Shown here piece by piece: positions 40,908-50,803 of a stretch of DNA of 64,000 nucleotides. The DNA is from CAVRRZ01 sp963723745. GTDB lineage: Bacteria; Actinomycetota; Actinomycetes; Mycobacteriales; Geodermatophilaceae. The stretch's first letter is position 1. Every line of letters starts with the position of its first letter. The stretch covers positions 248,001 through 312,000 of the forward strand of contig CAVRRZ010000004.1 of the NCBI GenBank assembly GCA_963723745.1. Reading direction: 5' to 3'. The notes under the pieces were generated by a model. The model made no database searches and was not told where the DNA came from. It worked only from the letters and a program-made list of their open reading frames with translations. A program made the translations under genes and the position numbers.

Positions 40908-42014
40908 GTGCATGCTGATCACGTGACCGACGCGGGCAGGGAGCGCAGCACGGGGTTGCGCTACGGCTGGACGACGGGCGCCTGCGCGACCGCGGCGACC
41001 ACGGCCGCCTACACGGCGCTGCTCACCGGCGAGTTCCCCGACCCGGTGCAGATCGACCTCCCGAACGACAGGCACCCGGCCTTCGCGCTCGCCCGCGAAC
41101 TCCTGGAGGAGGGCGCGGCCGCGGCCGGCATCGTCAAGGACGCCGGCGACGACCCCGACGTCACCCACGGCGCCCTCGTGTCGTCCCGGGTCACCCCCGG
41201 TGTCCCCGGCAGCGGGGTCGTGTTCCGGGCCGGTCCGGGCGTCGGCACGGTGACCAAGCCCGGCCTGCCGCTCGCCGTGGGGGAACCGGCCATCAACCCG
41301 ATGCCCCGGCAGTTCATCACCGAGCACGTCGCGGCGGTCGCGGCGGCGCACGGCGCAACCGGGGACGTCGTCGTCGAGATCTCCGTCGAGAACGGCGAGG
41401 AGCTGGCCCGGAAGACCTGGAATCCGCGGCTGGGCATCGTCGGCGGGCTGTCGATCCTGGGCACCACCGGGGTCGTCGTCCCCTACTCCTGCTCGTCGTG
41501 GATCGACTCGATCCGCCGCGGCATCGACGTCGCGCGCGCGGCCGGGCACCGGCACGTCGCCGGGTGCACCGGCAGCACCAGCGAGCGGGTCGTCGGCGAG
41601 CTGTACGGGCTGCCCGAGGACGCGCTGCTCGACATGGGCGACTTCGCCGGCGCCGTGCTGAAGTACCTCCGTCGTCACCCGGTGCCGCGGCTGACCATCG
41701 CCGGCGGCATCGGGAAGCTGGCCAAGCTCGCCGACGGGCACCTCGACCTGCACTCGGCGCGGTCGCAGGTGTCCCCCGAGGCCCTGGCCGCGCTGGTCCG
41801 CGACGCCGGTGGGGCGCCGCCGCTGGTCGAGGGCGTGCGCACGGCGAACACCGCCCTCGATGCGCTGCAGCAGTGCCAGGCGGCGGGGCTGCCGCTGGGC
41901 GACCTGGTCGCCGCCGGGGCCCGGGACACCGCGCTCGGCGTGCTGCGCGGCGCGCCCGTGGCGGTCGACGTCGTGGTGATCGACCGGGCGGGGACCGTCG
42001 TCGGCCGCGCCTAG
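40908..42014 (+). CDS. cbiD: Cobalt-precorrin-5B C1-methyltransferase CbiD
   Basis: A 368-residue CbiD (363 from the alternative GTG at 40923). Hallmarks are LRYGWTTGACATAATTAAY near the N-terminus, NPMPRQFITEHV, SVENGEELARKTWNPRLGIV and LTIAGGIGKLAKLADGHLDL. CbiD methylates C1 in the oxygen-independent pathway; in the CobG pathway CobF normally does this. Its presence with CobG and CobN makes a mixed set. The stop overlaps the end of convergent cobM. Confidence 0.93.
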   Translation: MHADHVTDAGRERSTGLRYGWTTGACATAATTAAYTALLTGEFPDPVQIDLPNDRHPAFALARELLEEGAAAAGIVKDAGDDPDVTHGALVSSRVTPGVPGSGVVFRAGPGVGTVTKPGLPLAVGEPAINPMPRQFITEHVAAVAAAHGATGDVVVEISVENGEELARKTWNPRLGIVGGLSILGTTGVVVPYSCSSWIDSIRRGIDVARAAGHRHVAGCTGSTSERVVGELYGLPEDALLDMGDFAGAVLKYLRRHPVPRLTIAGGIGKLAKLADGHLDLHSARSQVSPEALAALVRDAGGAPPLVEGVRTANTALDALQQCQAAGLPLGDLVAAGARDTALGVLRGAPVAVDVVVIDRAGTVVGRA

Positions 42015-42754
42015 GAACGGCATCTCGTGGTCGAGTACAGGTGGCTGTCGGGGAACTCCCCCGCCGCGAGCACCGCGCCGACGATGACCACCGCCGTCCG
42101 CCGGACCCCGGCCCGCTCCACCTGCTCGGCGATGTCGGCCAGGGTGCCGCGCAGGACCAGCTCGTCGTCGCGGCTGGCGCGGGCCACGACGGCGGCCGGG
42201 CAGTCCGCGCCGTAGTGCGGGAGCAGCTCGGGCACGAGCTCGGCGATCCGCTGCACCGCCAGGTGCAGCACGAGGGTCGCCCGGGAGGCGCCGAGCGTGG
42301 CCAGGTCCTCCCCGGGAGGCATCGGCGTGGAACGCACCGAGGTGCGGGTCAGGATGACCGTCTGCCCGACGCCCGGCACGGTCAGCTCCCGCTTGAGCGA
42401 GGCAGCCGCGGCGGCGAACGCCGGGACACCCGGGACGACGTCGTAGGGCACCCCGGCCGCGTCGAGCCGGCGCATCTGCTCGGCCATGGCGCTGTAGACC
42501 GACGGATCGCCGGAGTGCAGGCGGGCGACGTCGAGGCCGGCCTCGTTCGCCGCCACCAGCTCGGCGGTGATCTGGTCGAGGTCCAGGTCGGCGGTGTCGA
42601 CCAGCCGCGCCCCGGCCGGGGCGGTGTCCAGGAGCTCCCGCGGAACCAGCGCACCGGCGTAGAGGCAGACCGGCGCCGCGGCGATGATCCGCGCGGCGCG
42701 CACGGTGACCAGGTCGGCCGCGCCCGGCCCCGCCCCGATGAAGTGCACGGTCAC
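42011..42754 (-). CDS. cobM: Precorrin-4 C11-methyltransferase
   Basis: A 247-residue methylase: VHFIGAGPGAADLVTVRAAR at the N-terminus, RLHSGDPSVYSAMAEQM near residue 90, VVPGVPAFAAAAASLKREL and ILTRTSVRSTPMP. Intact. The GTG start overlaps the cobL stop by four bases, so it is co-translated with it. Confidence 0.94.
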   Translation of the reverse strand: MTVHFIGAGPGAADLVTVRAARIIAAAPVCLYAGALVPRELLDTAPAGARLVDTADLDLDQITAELVAANEAGLDVARLHSGDPSVYSAMAEQMRRLDAAGVPYDVVPGVPAFAAAAASLKRELTVPGVGQTVILTRTSVRSTPMPPGEDLATLGASRATLVLHLAVQRIAELVPELLPHYGADCPAAVVARASRDDELVLRGTLADIAEQVERAGVRRTAVVIVGAVLAAGEFPDSHLYSTTRCRS

Positions 42755-43985
42755 GGCTTGCTCACCGACCAGATCGTCACGGGCATGGCCGGCTTCCAGC
42801 CGGTGAAGGTGCCCACCGGCTCGGCCCGCTGGACGCCGAGGCGCAGCAGCTCCCCGCCGGCGCGGGCGAACCAGGCCGCCAGGACCGCCTCGCTCTCCAC
42901 GGTGACGGCGTTGGCGACCAGCCGGCCACCGGCGGGCAGGGCCGCCCAGCAGGCCTCCACCAGCCCCGCCGTGGTGAGACCGCCGCCGATGAACACCGCC
43001 TCGGGCGAGGGCAGACCGGCCAGCGCCTCGGGCGCCCGGCCCCGCTCCACCCGCAGCTGCGGAACGCCCAACCGGGCGGCGTTGCGCGCGATCCGCCCGG
43101 CCCGCTCGGCGTCGGCCTCGACAGCGACGGCGCGGGAGGCCGGGTGCACGCGCATCCACTCGATGCCGATCGATCCCGAGCCGGCGCCCGACGTCCCACA
43201 GCAGCTGCCCGGGCACGGGGGCCAGCCGGGCCAGCGTGACCGCCCGCACCTCGCGACTTGGTGAGCTGCCCGTCGGACTCGTAGGCGTCGTCGGGCAGCC
43301 CCGGGACGGCGGGCAGCGGCCGGGCGCCCGCCTCGGCGAGGCACTCGACCGCGGTCACGGCCAGGGCCGGCGAGGGGCCCGACCACGTGCCCGCCGTGCC
43401 GCTGCGCACCTGCTCGCCGGGTCCGCCCAGCTCGCCGAGGACCGTCATCCGGCTCGGCCCGAACCCCCGGCCGGCGAGCAGCGTCGCCACCTGCGCCGGG
43501 GTGTCGCCGTTCGACCCGAGCACCAGGAGCCGCCGGCCGGGCTGCACGTGCGGGTGCAGCAGCTCGAGCGGCCGGCCGACGAGCGTCACGACCTGCGTGT
43601 CCTCCACCGGCCAGCCCAGCCGCGCGCACGCCAGCGACACCGACGACGGCGCCGGCAGCACCCGCACCCGGTCGGCGCCGAGGAGGCGGGTGAGGGTCGT
43701 GCCGATGCCCGACAGCATCGGGTCCCCGCTGGCCAGCACGACCACCGCGCGGCCCGCGAGCTCCTCGAACAGTTCCGGCAGCGCCTCGCTCATCGGCGAG
43801 CGCCACGGGACGCGCCGGGCGGTCACCGAGGACGGCACCAGTGCCAGCTGCCGGGCACTGCCCACGAGCACCTCGGCGCGCTCGAGCTCCGCGCTGGAGG
43901 CCGGCGCCAGGCCGGTCCAGCCGTCGGCTCCGATGCCGACCACGACGATGGGCCGGACGCCGTCGGGAGGGCTGGGTCGGTGCAC
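42751..43985 (-). pseudogene. cobL: Precorrin-6Y C5,15-methyltransferase (CbiE-CbiT fusion), two frameshifts
   Basis: CbiE-like part (43985 to ~43265): VVVGIGADGWTGLAPASSAE, LASGDPMLSGIGTTLTRLL and LPAPSSVSLACARLGWPVED. The link ESDGQLTK breaks near 43258 by one extra base; REVRAVTLARLAPVPGQLLW follows in a second frame, and near 43190 another extra G moves to a third frame with the SAM-binding GAGSGSIGIEW and MRVHPASRAVAVEAD, ending in TIWSVSKP. The decarboxylating methylase CbiT half is otherwise fully conserved. Span 1235 bases (411 codons plus two bases). Both lesions are single-base insertions. Confidence 0.88.
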
Positions 43986-44029
43986 GTCCGCCGATCCTAG
44001 GGACGGCCGGCTCGCGGGGGGTTGACACG

Positions 44030-44986
44030 ATGGTCGGCGTGAAGGTCCTGGCAGTGCACTCCCCCACCGCGGCCGGGCTGGCGCTGGGGGTCGCCGTGGA
44101 CCTGGTGCTCGCCGACCCGCGCCGGGCTCATCCGGTGGCCGGGTTCGGCGCCACGGCCGCGGCCCTGGAGCGCCTGGTCTGGCGCGACTCCCACGCGGCG
44201 GGCGCCGGGTACGCGCTGGCCCTGACCCTCGCCGCGACCGGGCTCGGCGCGGCCCTGCACCGCGCCACGGGACGGCGTCCGGCCGCCCGCCTCGTGCTCA
44301 CCGCGGCGACCGCCTGGACGGTCCTGGGGGGCACCTCGCTGGCCCGGACCGCGGACCGCATGCAGCGCGCGCTGGCCACCGGTGACCTGCCCGCCGCCCG
44401 CGCCGTCCTCCCGTCCCTCGCGGGACGCGACCCTCGCCACCTCGACGGACCGGAACTGGCCCGGGCGACCGTGGAGTCGGTGGCCGAGAACACCGCCGAC
44501 GCCGCCGTCGCCCCGCTGTTCTGGGGCGCGCTGGCCGGGATGCCCGGGCTGCTCGGCTACCGGGCGGTCAACACCCTCGACGCGATGGTCGGGCACCGCT
44601 CCCCCCGCTACGCCCGCTTCGGCTGGGCCGCCGCCCGGCTCGACGACCTGGCCAACTGGCTCCCCGCCCGGATGACCGCCGCCCTGACCGTGGTCTGCGC
44701 GCCCGTGGCCGGTGGCTCGGCGACCGGCGCCTGGCGCGCCTGGACGCGGGACGGCGCGGCGCACCCGAGCCCGAACGCCGGGCGGTGCGAGGCCGCGCTG
44801 GCCGGCGCGCTGGGCGTGCGCCTGGGCGGCCGCAACGTGTACGGCGGCCGGGTGGAGGAGCGGCCGGCGCTCGGCGACGGCCGCGCCCCCGGGGCCGCCG
44901 ACATTCCGCGCGCCGTCCGGCTGTCCCGCGCCGTGTGGTGCGCGGCCGCCGTCGTGTGCGTCCTGGCGCGGTGGGGGCGTCGGTGA
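44030..44986 (+). CDS. cobD: Adenosylcobinamide-phosphate synthase CobD/CbiB
   Basis: A 318-residue membrane protein: GVAVDLVLADPRRAHPVAGF at the N-terminus, VESVAENTADAAVAPLFWG near residue 155, RAVNTLDAMVGHRSPRYARF and HPSPNAGRCEAALAGALGV. It attaches the aminopropanol (or its phosphate) arm to adenosylcobyric acid. Intact. GGGGGG precedes the ATG; its TGA overlaps the cobQ GTG start. Confidence 0.94.
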   Translation: MVGVKVLAVHSPTAAGLALGVAVDLVLADPRRAHPVAGFGATAAALERLVWRDSHAAGAGYALALTLAATGLGAALHRATGRRPAARLVLTAATAWTVLGGTSLARTADRMQRALATGDLPAARAVLPSLAGRDPRHLDGPELARATVESVAENTADAAVAPLFWGALAGMPGLLGYRAVNTLDAMVGHRSPRYARFGWAAARLDDLANWLPARMTAALTVVCAPVAGGSATGAWRAWTRDGAAHPSPNAGRCEAALAGALGVRLGGRNVYGGRVEERPALGDGRAPGAADIPRAVRLSRAVWCAAAVVCVLARWGRR

Positions 44987-46472
44987 GCGGCGCCCTGCTG
45001 GTCGCCGGGACGACGTCGGACGCCGGCAAGTCGGTGGTCACCGCCGGGATCTGCCGCTGGCTGGCCCGCCAGGGGGTGTCGGTGGCGCCGTTCAAGGCGC
45101 AGAACATGAGCAACAACTCGATGGTGACCCCCGACGGCGCCGAGATCGGCCGGGCGCAGGTCATGCAGGCCGCCGCCGCGCGGGTGACACCCGAGGCGGC
45201 GATGAACCCGGTGCTGCTCAAGCCCGGCGGGGACGACAGCAGCCAGGTCGTCGTCCTGGGCCGGGCGGTCGCCGACGTCACCGCGCTCTCCTACCGGCCG
45301 ATGAAGGCCGCGCTGCTGGAGCAGGTGCTCGGCTGCCTGGCCGACCTGCGCTCCCGCTTCGACGTCGTGGTCTGCGAGGGCGCCGGCTCCCCGACCGAGA
45401 TCAACCTGCGGGCCGACGACATCGCCAACATGGGCCTCGCGACCGCGGCGGGCCTCCCCGTGGTCGTCGTCGGCGACATCGACCGCGGCGGGGTCTTCCC
45501 CGCCCTGTACGGCACGGTGGCCCTGATGCCGCCCGGCGACCAGCGGCTGGTCGCCGGGTTCCTGGTCAACAAGTTCCGCGGCGACGTCCGGCTGCTCGAG
45601 CCCGGGCTGGCCGAGCTCGCCCGGCTCACCGGCCGGCCGACGCTCGGCGTGCTGCCGTGGCTCGGCGGGCCGGCGGTGGACGTCGAGGACTCCCTCGGCG
45701 TGCCCGCCGGGATCAGCGGCGGCGGTCCCCCGCTCGGTGAGGAGGTGCTGCGGGTGGCGGTGGCCCGGCTGCCGCGGCTGTCGAACTTCACCGACCTGGA
45801 CGCGCTGGCCGCCGAGCCCGGCGTGCTCGTGCGGTACGCGACCCGGCCGGAGGAGCTGGCCGACGCCGACCTCGTCGTGCTCCCGGGCACCCGGTCCACC
45901 GTCGCCGACCTCGCCTGGCTGCGCGACAGCGGCCTCGCCGAGGCCGTCCAGCGCCGGGCCGCCGCCGGCATCCCGGTCCTGGGCATCTGCGGCGGCCACC
46001 AGATGCTCGCCCGCACGATCACCGACGACGTCGAGTCACGGGCGGGCACGGTGCCCGGCCTGGGGCTGCTGCCGGCCGAGGTGCACTTCGCCGCCCGGAA
46101 GACGCTGGGCCGGCCGGTGGGCACGGCGCTGGGCGAGGTGGTGCACGGCTACGAGATCCACCACGGGGTCGTGTCCGTCGACGACGCCGCCGAGCCGTTC
46201 CTCGACGGCGCCCGCGCGGGTTCGGTGTTCGGCACCACTGGCACGGCGCGCTGGAGAACGACGGCTTCCGCCGGGCCTTCCTCGTCGAGGTCGCCCGGGC
46301 CACCGGCCGGCGCTTCGTCGCCGCCCCCGACACCAGCTTCGCCGCGGTGCGGGAGAGCCGGCTGGAGCGGCTCGGCGATCTCGTCGCCGAGCACGCCGAC
46401 ACCGACGCGCTCTGGCGGCTGATCGAGACCGGACCCCCGACGGGGCTGCCGCTGCTCGCGCCCGGCGCCTGA
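44983..46472 (+). pseudogene. cobQ: Cobyric acid synthase, one-base deletion near the C-terminus
   Basis: The N-terminal synthetase domain (LLVAGTTSDAGKSVVTAGIC, QNMSNNSMVTPDGAEIGRAQ, VVVGDIDRGGVFPALYG) and GATase domain (LPGTRSTVADLAWLR, Cys nucleophile in GICGGHQML) are intact to residue ~418 (GYEIHHG, VFGTT). At about 46239 one base is missing; the next frame restores WHGALENDGFRRAFL and the normal end. Span 1490 bases (497 codons minus one base). It would amidate four side chains using glutamine and ATP. Confidence 0.9.
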
Positions 46473-46516
46473 CACCGCCTGTCGCCGGGGCACGCCGCCA
46501 TGGTCTGATAACCGGG

Positions 46517-46683
46517 CCACACGCGACGGCAGTGGAGGAAGCCCGGTGAGATTCCGGCGCGGTCCCGCCACTGTGACCGGGGAGTTCGCCCCCATGCACG
46601 GCCACTGCTCCGGAGAGCCTTCGGGAGCGGGAAGGTCGGGGGCGGGCGTCGATCCGGGAGCCAGGAGACTCCCGCCGTCGTCC
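46517..46683 (+). ncRNA. Cobalamin riboswitch upstream of the chelatase gene
   Basis: Core GGAAGCCCGGTGAGATTCCG, then GCGCGGTCCCGCCACTGTGA, a long variable arm, and the B12 box GAGCCAGGAGACTCCCGCC. The outer helix pairs CGACGGC (46524-46530) with GCCGTCG (46674-46680). It lies 60 bases before the chelatase start and probably controls the downstream chelatase-cobO-cobB-cbiMNQO-cobE-cobC-cobT run, whose genes overlap or abut. Confidence 0.93.
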
Positions 46684-46743
46684 CTGCCACCTCCGGGCGT
46701 GGACACCCGGGGAGAGGACGCGTGCCATGCGCGGTCGGACCGC

Positions 46744-48804
46744 ATGACCTACCCCTTCGGCGCCGTCGTCGGCATGGACGACATGCGACTGGCCCTGCTG
46801 CTCAACGCCGTCTCACCCGCCATCGGCGGCGTGCTGGTGCGCGGCGAGAAGGGCACCGCCAAGTCCACGGCGGTCCGCGCCCTGGCCGCCGTCCTGCCGC
46901 CGGTCGCGCGTCGTCGCCGGGCTGCCGCTTCGCCTGCGACCCCGCCGCCCCGGACCCCGGCTGCCCCGACGGCCCGCACGACGCCGGCGCGCCCGGGCAC
47001 ACCCGCCCGGCCCGGCTGGTCGAGCTGCCGGTCGGGCGCCTCCGAGGACCGCGTCGTCGGCGCGCTCGACCTCGAGCGCGCGCTCACCGAGGGGGTCAAG
47101 GCGTTCGAGCCGGGCCTGCTCGCCGCCGCCCACCGGGGCGTCCTGTACGTCGACGAGGTCAACCTGCTGCACGACCACCTGGTCGACCTGCTGCTCGACG
47201 CCGCCGCCCTGGGCACCGCCTACGTCGAGCGCGAGGGCGTCTCGGTGCGGCACGCCGCCCGCTTCCTGCTCGTCGGGACGATGAACCCGGAGGAGGGCGA
47301 GCTGCGCCCGCAGCTGCTCGACCGGTTCGGGCTCACCGTCGAGGTGGCCGCCCCACGCGAGCCGGCGGAGCGAGCCGAGGTCGTCCGCCGCCGGTTCGCC
47401 TACGACGCCGACCCGGCGGGGTTCGCCGCCGCGTGGGCCGCCGAGGAGGCCGGGCTGGCCGCGCGGATCGCCGCGGCCCGGGCGCGGCTGCCGCACGTCG
47501 TCCTCTCCGACGACGCCCTGCGCCAGGTGACCGCGGTCTGCGCCGCCTTCGACGTGGACGGCCTGCGCGCCGACCTCGTCACCGCCCGCACGGCCATCGC
47601 GCACGCCGCCTGGTGCGGCCGGGACGCGGTGACCGAGGACGACGTCCGGGTCGCCGCCCGCCTGGCCCTGCCGCACCGCCGGCGGCGCAACCCGTTCGAC
47701 GCGCCCGGCCTGGACGACGACACGCTGGAGCAGGCCCTCTCCGAGACGCGGCCGGAGGACGACGGCCCCGACGACGACGGCCCCGACGACGACGGCGGCG
47801 GTCCGGGCGGCGGCGGTCCGGGCGGCGGCGGTCCGGGCGATGCCGGCAGCGGTCCCCCACCCCCGGAAGGTGGCGCGCAACCCGATGGCCCCCCACCCGA
47901 CAGCCTTTATGGCCATAAAGGCCAGGAGGGCGGCGAGGGGGGTGCCGCAGGTCGCGCCGGCGCCGGAGCGCGCTGCCGTGGCGCCGTCGGAGCCGTTCCG
48001 CACCCGTCGGCTGGAGGTGCCGGGGATCGGCGCCGGTGCGGCCGGCCGGCGCTCGCGGGCCCGGTCCGACCGCGGCCGGGTCGTGGGCTCGCGCCGCCCC
48101 GGCGGCACGGTCACCACGCTGCACCTGACCGACACCGTGCTGGCCGCCGCCCCGCACCAGGTGGCGCGCGGGCGCAGCGGCCCAGGACTGCGGATCGCCC
48201 GCGAGGACCTGCGCCAGGCGACGCTCGAGGGCCGGGAGGGCAACCTCGTCCTGTTCGTCGTCGACGCCAGCGGGTCGATGGGCTCACGAGCGCGGATGGG
48301 CGCGGTCAAGGGGGCGGTCCTGTCGCTGCTGCTCGACGCCTACCAGCGCCGCGACAAGGTCGGCCTGATCACCTTCCGCGGATCGCGGCGCCGACGCTCG
48401 CGCTGCCGCCCACCTGGTCGGTGGACGCGGCGGCGGCCCGGCTGACCGACCTGCCCACCGGCGGCCGCACCCCGCTGGCCGCCGGCCTGCTGCGCGCGCA
48501 CGAGCTGCTGCGGGTCGAGCGGCATCCGCGATCCGCAGCGCCGTCCGCTGCTGGTCGTCGTCACCGACGGCCGGGCCACGGGTCCGCGCGGCGGCAGTCA
48601 CCTGGCCGACGCGCACGCCGCGGCCGCGCTGCTCGCCGCGAGCGGGACGGCGGGGGTCGTCGTCGACTGCGAGTCCGGGCCGGTGCGGCTGGGGCTGGCC
48701 GGCGCCCTCGGCCGCCCGGCTGGGCGCCCGGACGCTGCGCCTCGAGGAGCTCGCCGCCGAGTCGCTGGCCGTCGACCGTCCGCAGCGCGCGGAAGGCGGC
48801 CTGA
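46744..48804 (+). pseudogene. Magnesium-chelatase-type ATPase (I/D fusion), probable cobaltochelatase partner, with several frameshifts
   Basis: AAA+ part: GVLVRGEKGTAKSTAVRAL (Walker A, residues ~30-48), a Cys-rich insert read in another frame (46915-47035), then RGVLYVDEVNLLHDHLVDLL (Walker B) and LVGTMNPEEGELRPQLLDRF. A long Asp/Gly/Pro-rich linker (47750-47900) follows. The D part has LFVVDASGSMGSRARMGAVK (MIDAS DxSxS) and LLVVVTDGRATGPRGGSHL. At least five frame changes (near 46915, 47035, 47930, 48388, 48525, and perhaps 48710) break the reading. It should supply ATP-driven opening of CobN for cobalt insertion, in place of CobS/CobT. Symbol withheld because naming varies. Confidence 0.82.
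47903..47922. repeat. Perfect 20-bp AT-rich palindrome in the chelatase linker
   Basis: A perfect palindrome with core TTTATGGCCATAAA inside the Gly/Pro-rich linker, reading SLYGHKG in frame. It shares the ATGGCCAT centre with the cobN palindrome at 34335-34356. Both stand out against the GC-rich surroundings. Confidence 0.6.
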
Positions 48805-48805
48805 C

Positions 48806-49421
48806 ATGCCGCAGGGACAGGTCGCGGCCGTGCCCGCCGACGGGCTCACCACGCGGCAGCGCCGGAACCGGCCGCTGCTGGCCGTGCACACCGGCGAGAT
48901 GAAGGGCAAGTCCACGGCCGCGTTCGGCATGGCCATGCGCGCCTGGAACCAGGGCTGGCCGATCGCGGTCTACCAGTTCGTCAAGAGCGCGAAGTGGAAG
49001 GTCGGCGAGGAGAACGCGCTGACCGCGCTCGGCCGGCTGCACGACCAGACCGGCGAGGGCGCCCCGGTCGTCTGGCACAAGATGGGCAGCGGCTGGAGCT
49101 GGTCGCGCCGGCAGGGCACCGAGACCGACCACGCCGCCGACGCGGCCGAGGGCTGGGCGCAGATCAAGCGGGACCTGGCCGCCGAGGCGTACCGCTTCTA
49201 CGTGCTGGACGAGTTCACCTACCCCATGACGTGGGGCTGGGTCGACGTCGACGACGTCGTGGCGACCCTGACCCAACCGCCCGGGCAACCAGCACGTCGT
49301 CATCACCGGCCGCGACGCCCACCCGGCGCTGGTCGAGGCCGCCGACCTGGTCGTGGAGATGACCAAGGTCAAGCACCCGATGGACGCCGGCCAGAAGGGC
49401 CAGCGGGGGATCGAGTGGTGA
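48806..49421 (+). pseudogene. cobO: Cob(I)alamin/corrinoid adenosyltransferase CobO, one-base frameshift
   Basis: Walker-A-like GEMKGKSTAAFGMAMRAW (about residues 27-44), QFVKSAKWKVGEENAL, VWHKMGSGWSWSRRQG and FYVLDEFTYPMTWGWVD are all present in frame. Near 49285 one extra base shifts the frame; the other frame gives NQHVVITGRDAHPALVEAAD and VEMTKVKHPMDAGQKGQRG before the stop. Span 616 bases (205 codons plus one). It transfers the adenosyl group to the corrinoid cobalt. Confidence 0.9.
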
Positions 49422-50803
49422 GGCTGCCGCGGGTCGTGCTCGCCGCCCCGTCGAGCAACGCGGGCAAGACCTCCGTCGCCACCGGGCTGATCGCCGCCCT
49501 GACCGCGGCGCGGCGCTCACCGTCTCGCCGCACAAGGTCGGGCCCGACTACATCGACCCCGGCTACCACGCGCTCGCCGCCGGCCGGCCAGGCCGCAACC
49601 TGGACCCCTGGCTGGTCGGCGAGGAGCGCGATCGCCCCGCTGTTCCTGCACGGTGCGCGCTCGGCCGACGTCGCCGTCGATCGAGGGCGTGATGGGCCTG
49701 TTCGACGGTGCCACGCACCCCTCGGTCGAGCCCGGCTTCGCGTCGACCGCGCACGTCGCCGCGCTGCTCCGCGCCCCCGTCGTCCTCGTCGTCGACGCCT
49801 CCTCGCAGGCGCGCTCGGTCGCGGCGCTGGTGCACGGTTTCGCGACGTTCGACCCGTCCGTGCGGATCGGCGGGGTGGTCCTCAACCGGGTCGGCAGCGA
49901 CCGGCACGAGGCGATCCTGCGGGAGGCGCTGGGCGCCGCCGGCGTGCCCGTGCTCGGCGCGATCCGCCGGCTCGACCAGCTGCACACGCCCTCCCGCCAC
50001 CTCGGTCTGGTCCCCGCCGCGGAGCGCTCGGCGGAGGCGCTGGCGACGGTCGACCGTCTCGCGCACGTCGTCGCCGACGGGGTCGACCTCGACGCCGTCC
50101 TGGCGCTGGCCGCGACCGCTCCCCCGCTGCACGCGCAGCCCTGGGAGCCGGCCGCGGAGGTGACCCGGGCCGCCGGCCGGCCGCGGATCGCCGTCGCCGG
50201 CGGACCGGCGTTCACCTTCGGCTACGCCGAGAACGCCGAGCTGCTGGCCGCCGCCGGCGCCGAGGTCGTGCCGGTCGACCCGCTGCGCGACGAGGCGCTG
50301 CCGGAGGGCACGAGCGGCCTGGTCGTCGGCGGCGGTTTCCCCGAGGTCTACGCCGCCGAGCTGTCGGCGAACGAGACCGCTGCGCGCCGACGTCGCCGCG
50401 CTCGCCGCCCGCGGCGCCCCGATCGCCGCCGAGTGCGCGGGGCTGCTGTACCTCGCGCGGGAGCTGGACGGCGCCCCGATGTGCGGCGTGCTGGACGTCG
50501 GCGGCGGCGATGTCGCCGCGCCTCACGCTCGGCTACCGGGCCGCCGTGGCACCGGCCGACTCGGTCCTCGCCCCGGCCGGTACACGCGTGCGCGGCCACG
50601 AGTTCCACCGGACGCACGCCGAGCCGGGTGCCGGCGCGACCCCCGCCTGGCAGTGGTCGAGCGCCGGCCCCGAGGGCTTCGTGTCCGGCGGCGTCCACGC
50701 TTCCTACCTGCACCTGCACTGGGCCGGCTCGCCGAGAATGGCCGCCCGGTTCGTCGCCGCCGCCGCGCGGCTCCCAGAAGGGATGAGACATGCACATCGC
50801 TGA
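49418..50803 (+). pseudogene. cobB: Hydrogenobyrinic acid a,c-diamide synthase CobB/CbiA, about five frameshifts
   Basis: Ordered fragments cover the full family: LAAPSSNAGKTSVATGLIAA (P-loop), SPHKVGPDYIDPGYHALAAG, LDPWLVGEE, IEGVMGLFDGATHPSVEPGF, VVLNRVGSDRHEAILREALG, IAVAGGPAFTFGYAENAELL, the GATase Cys in AAECAGLLYLAREL, then LTLGYRAAVAPADSVLAPAG and the C-terminal HASYLHLHWAGSP. Frame changes occur near 49510, 49632, 49680, 50385 and 50515. The longest unbroken piece is 49680-50385. It would amidate side chains a and c. Its end overlaps cbiM by 14 bases. Confidence 0.88.
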
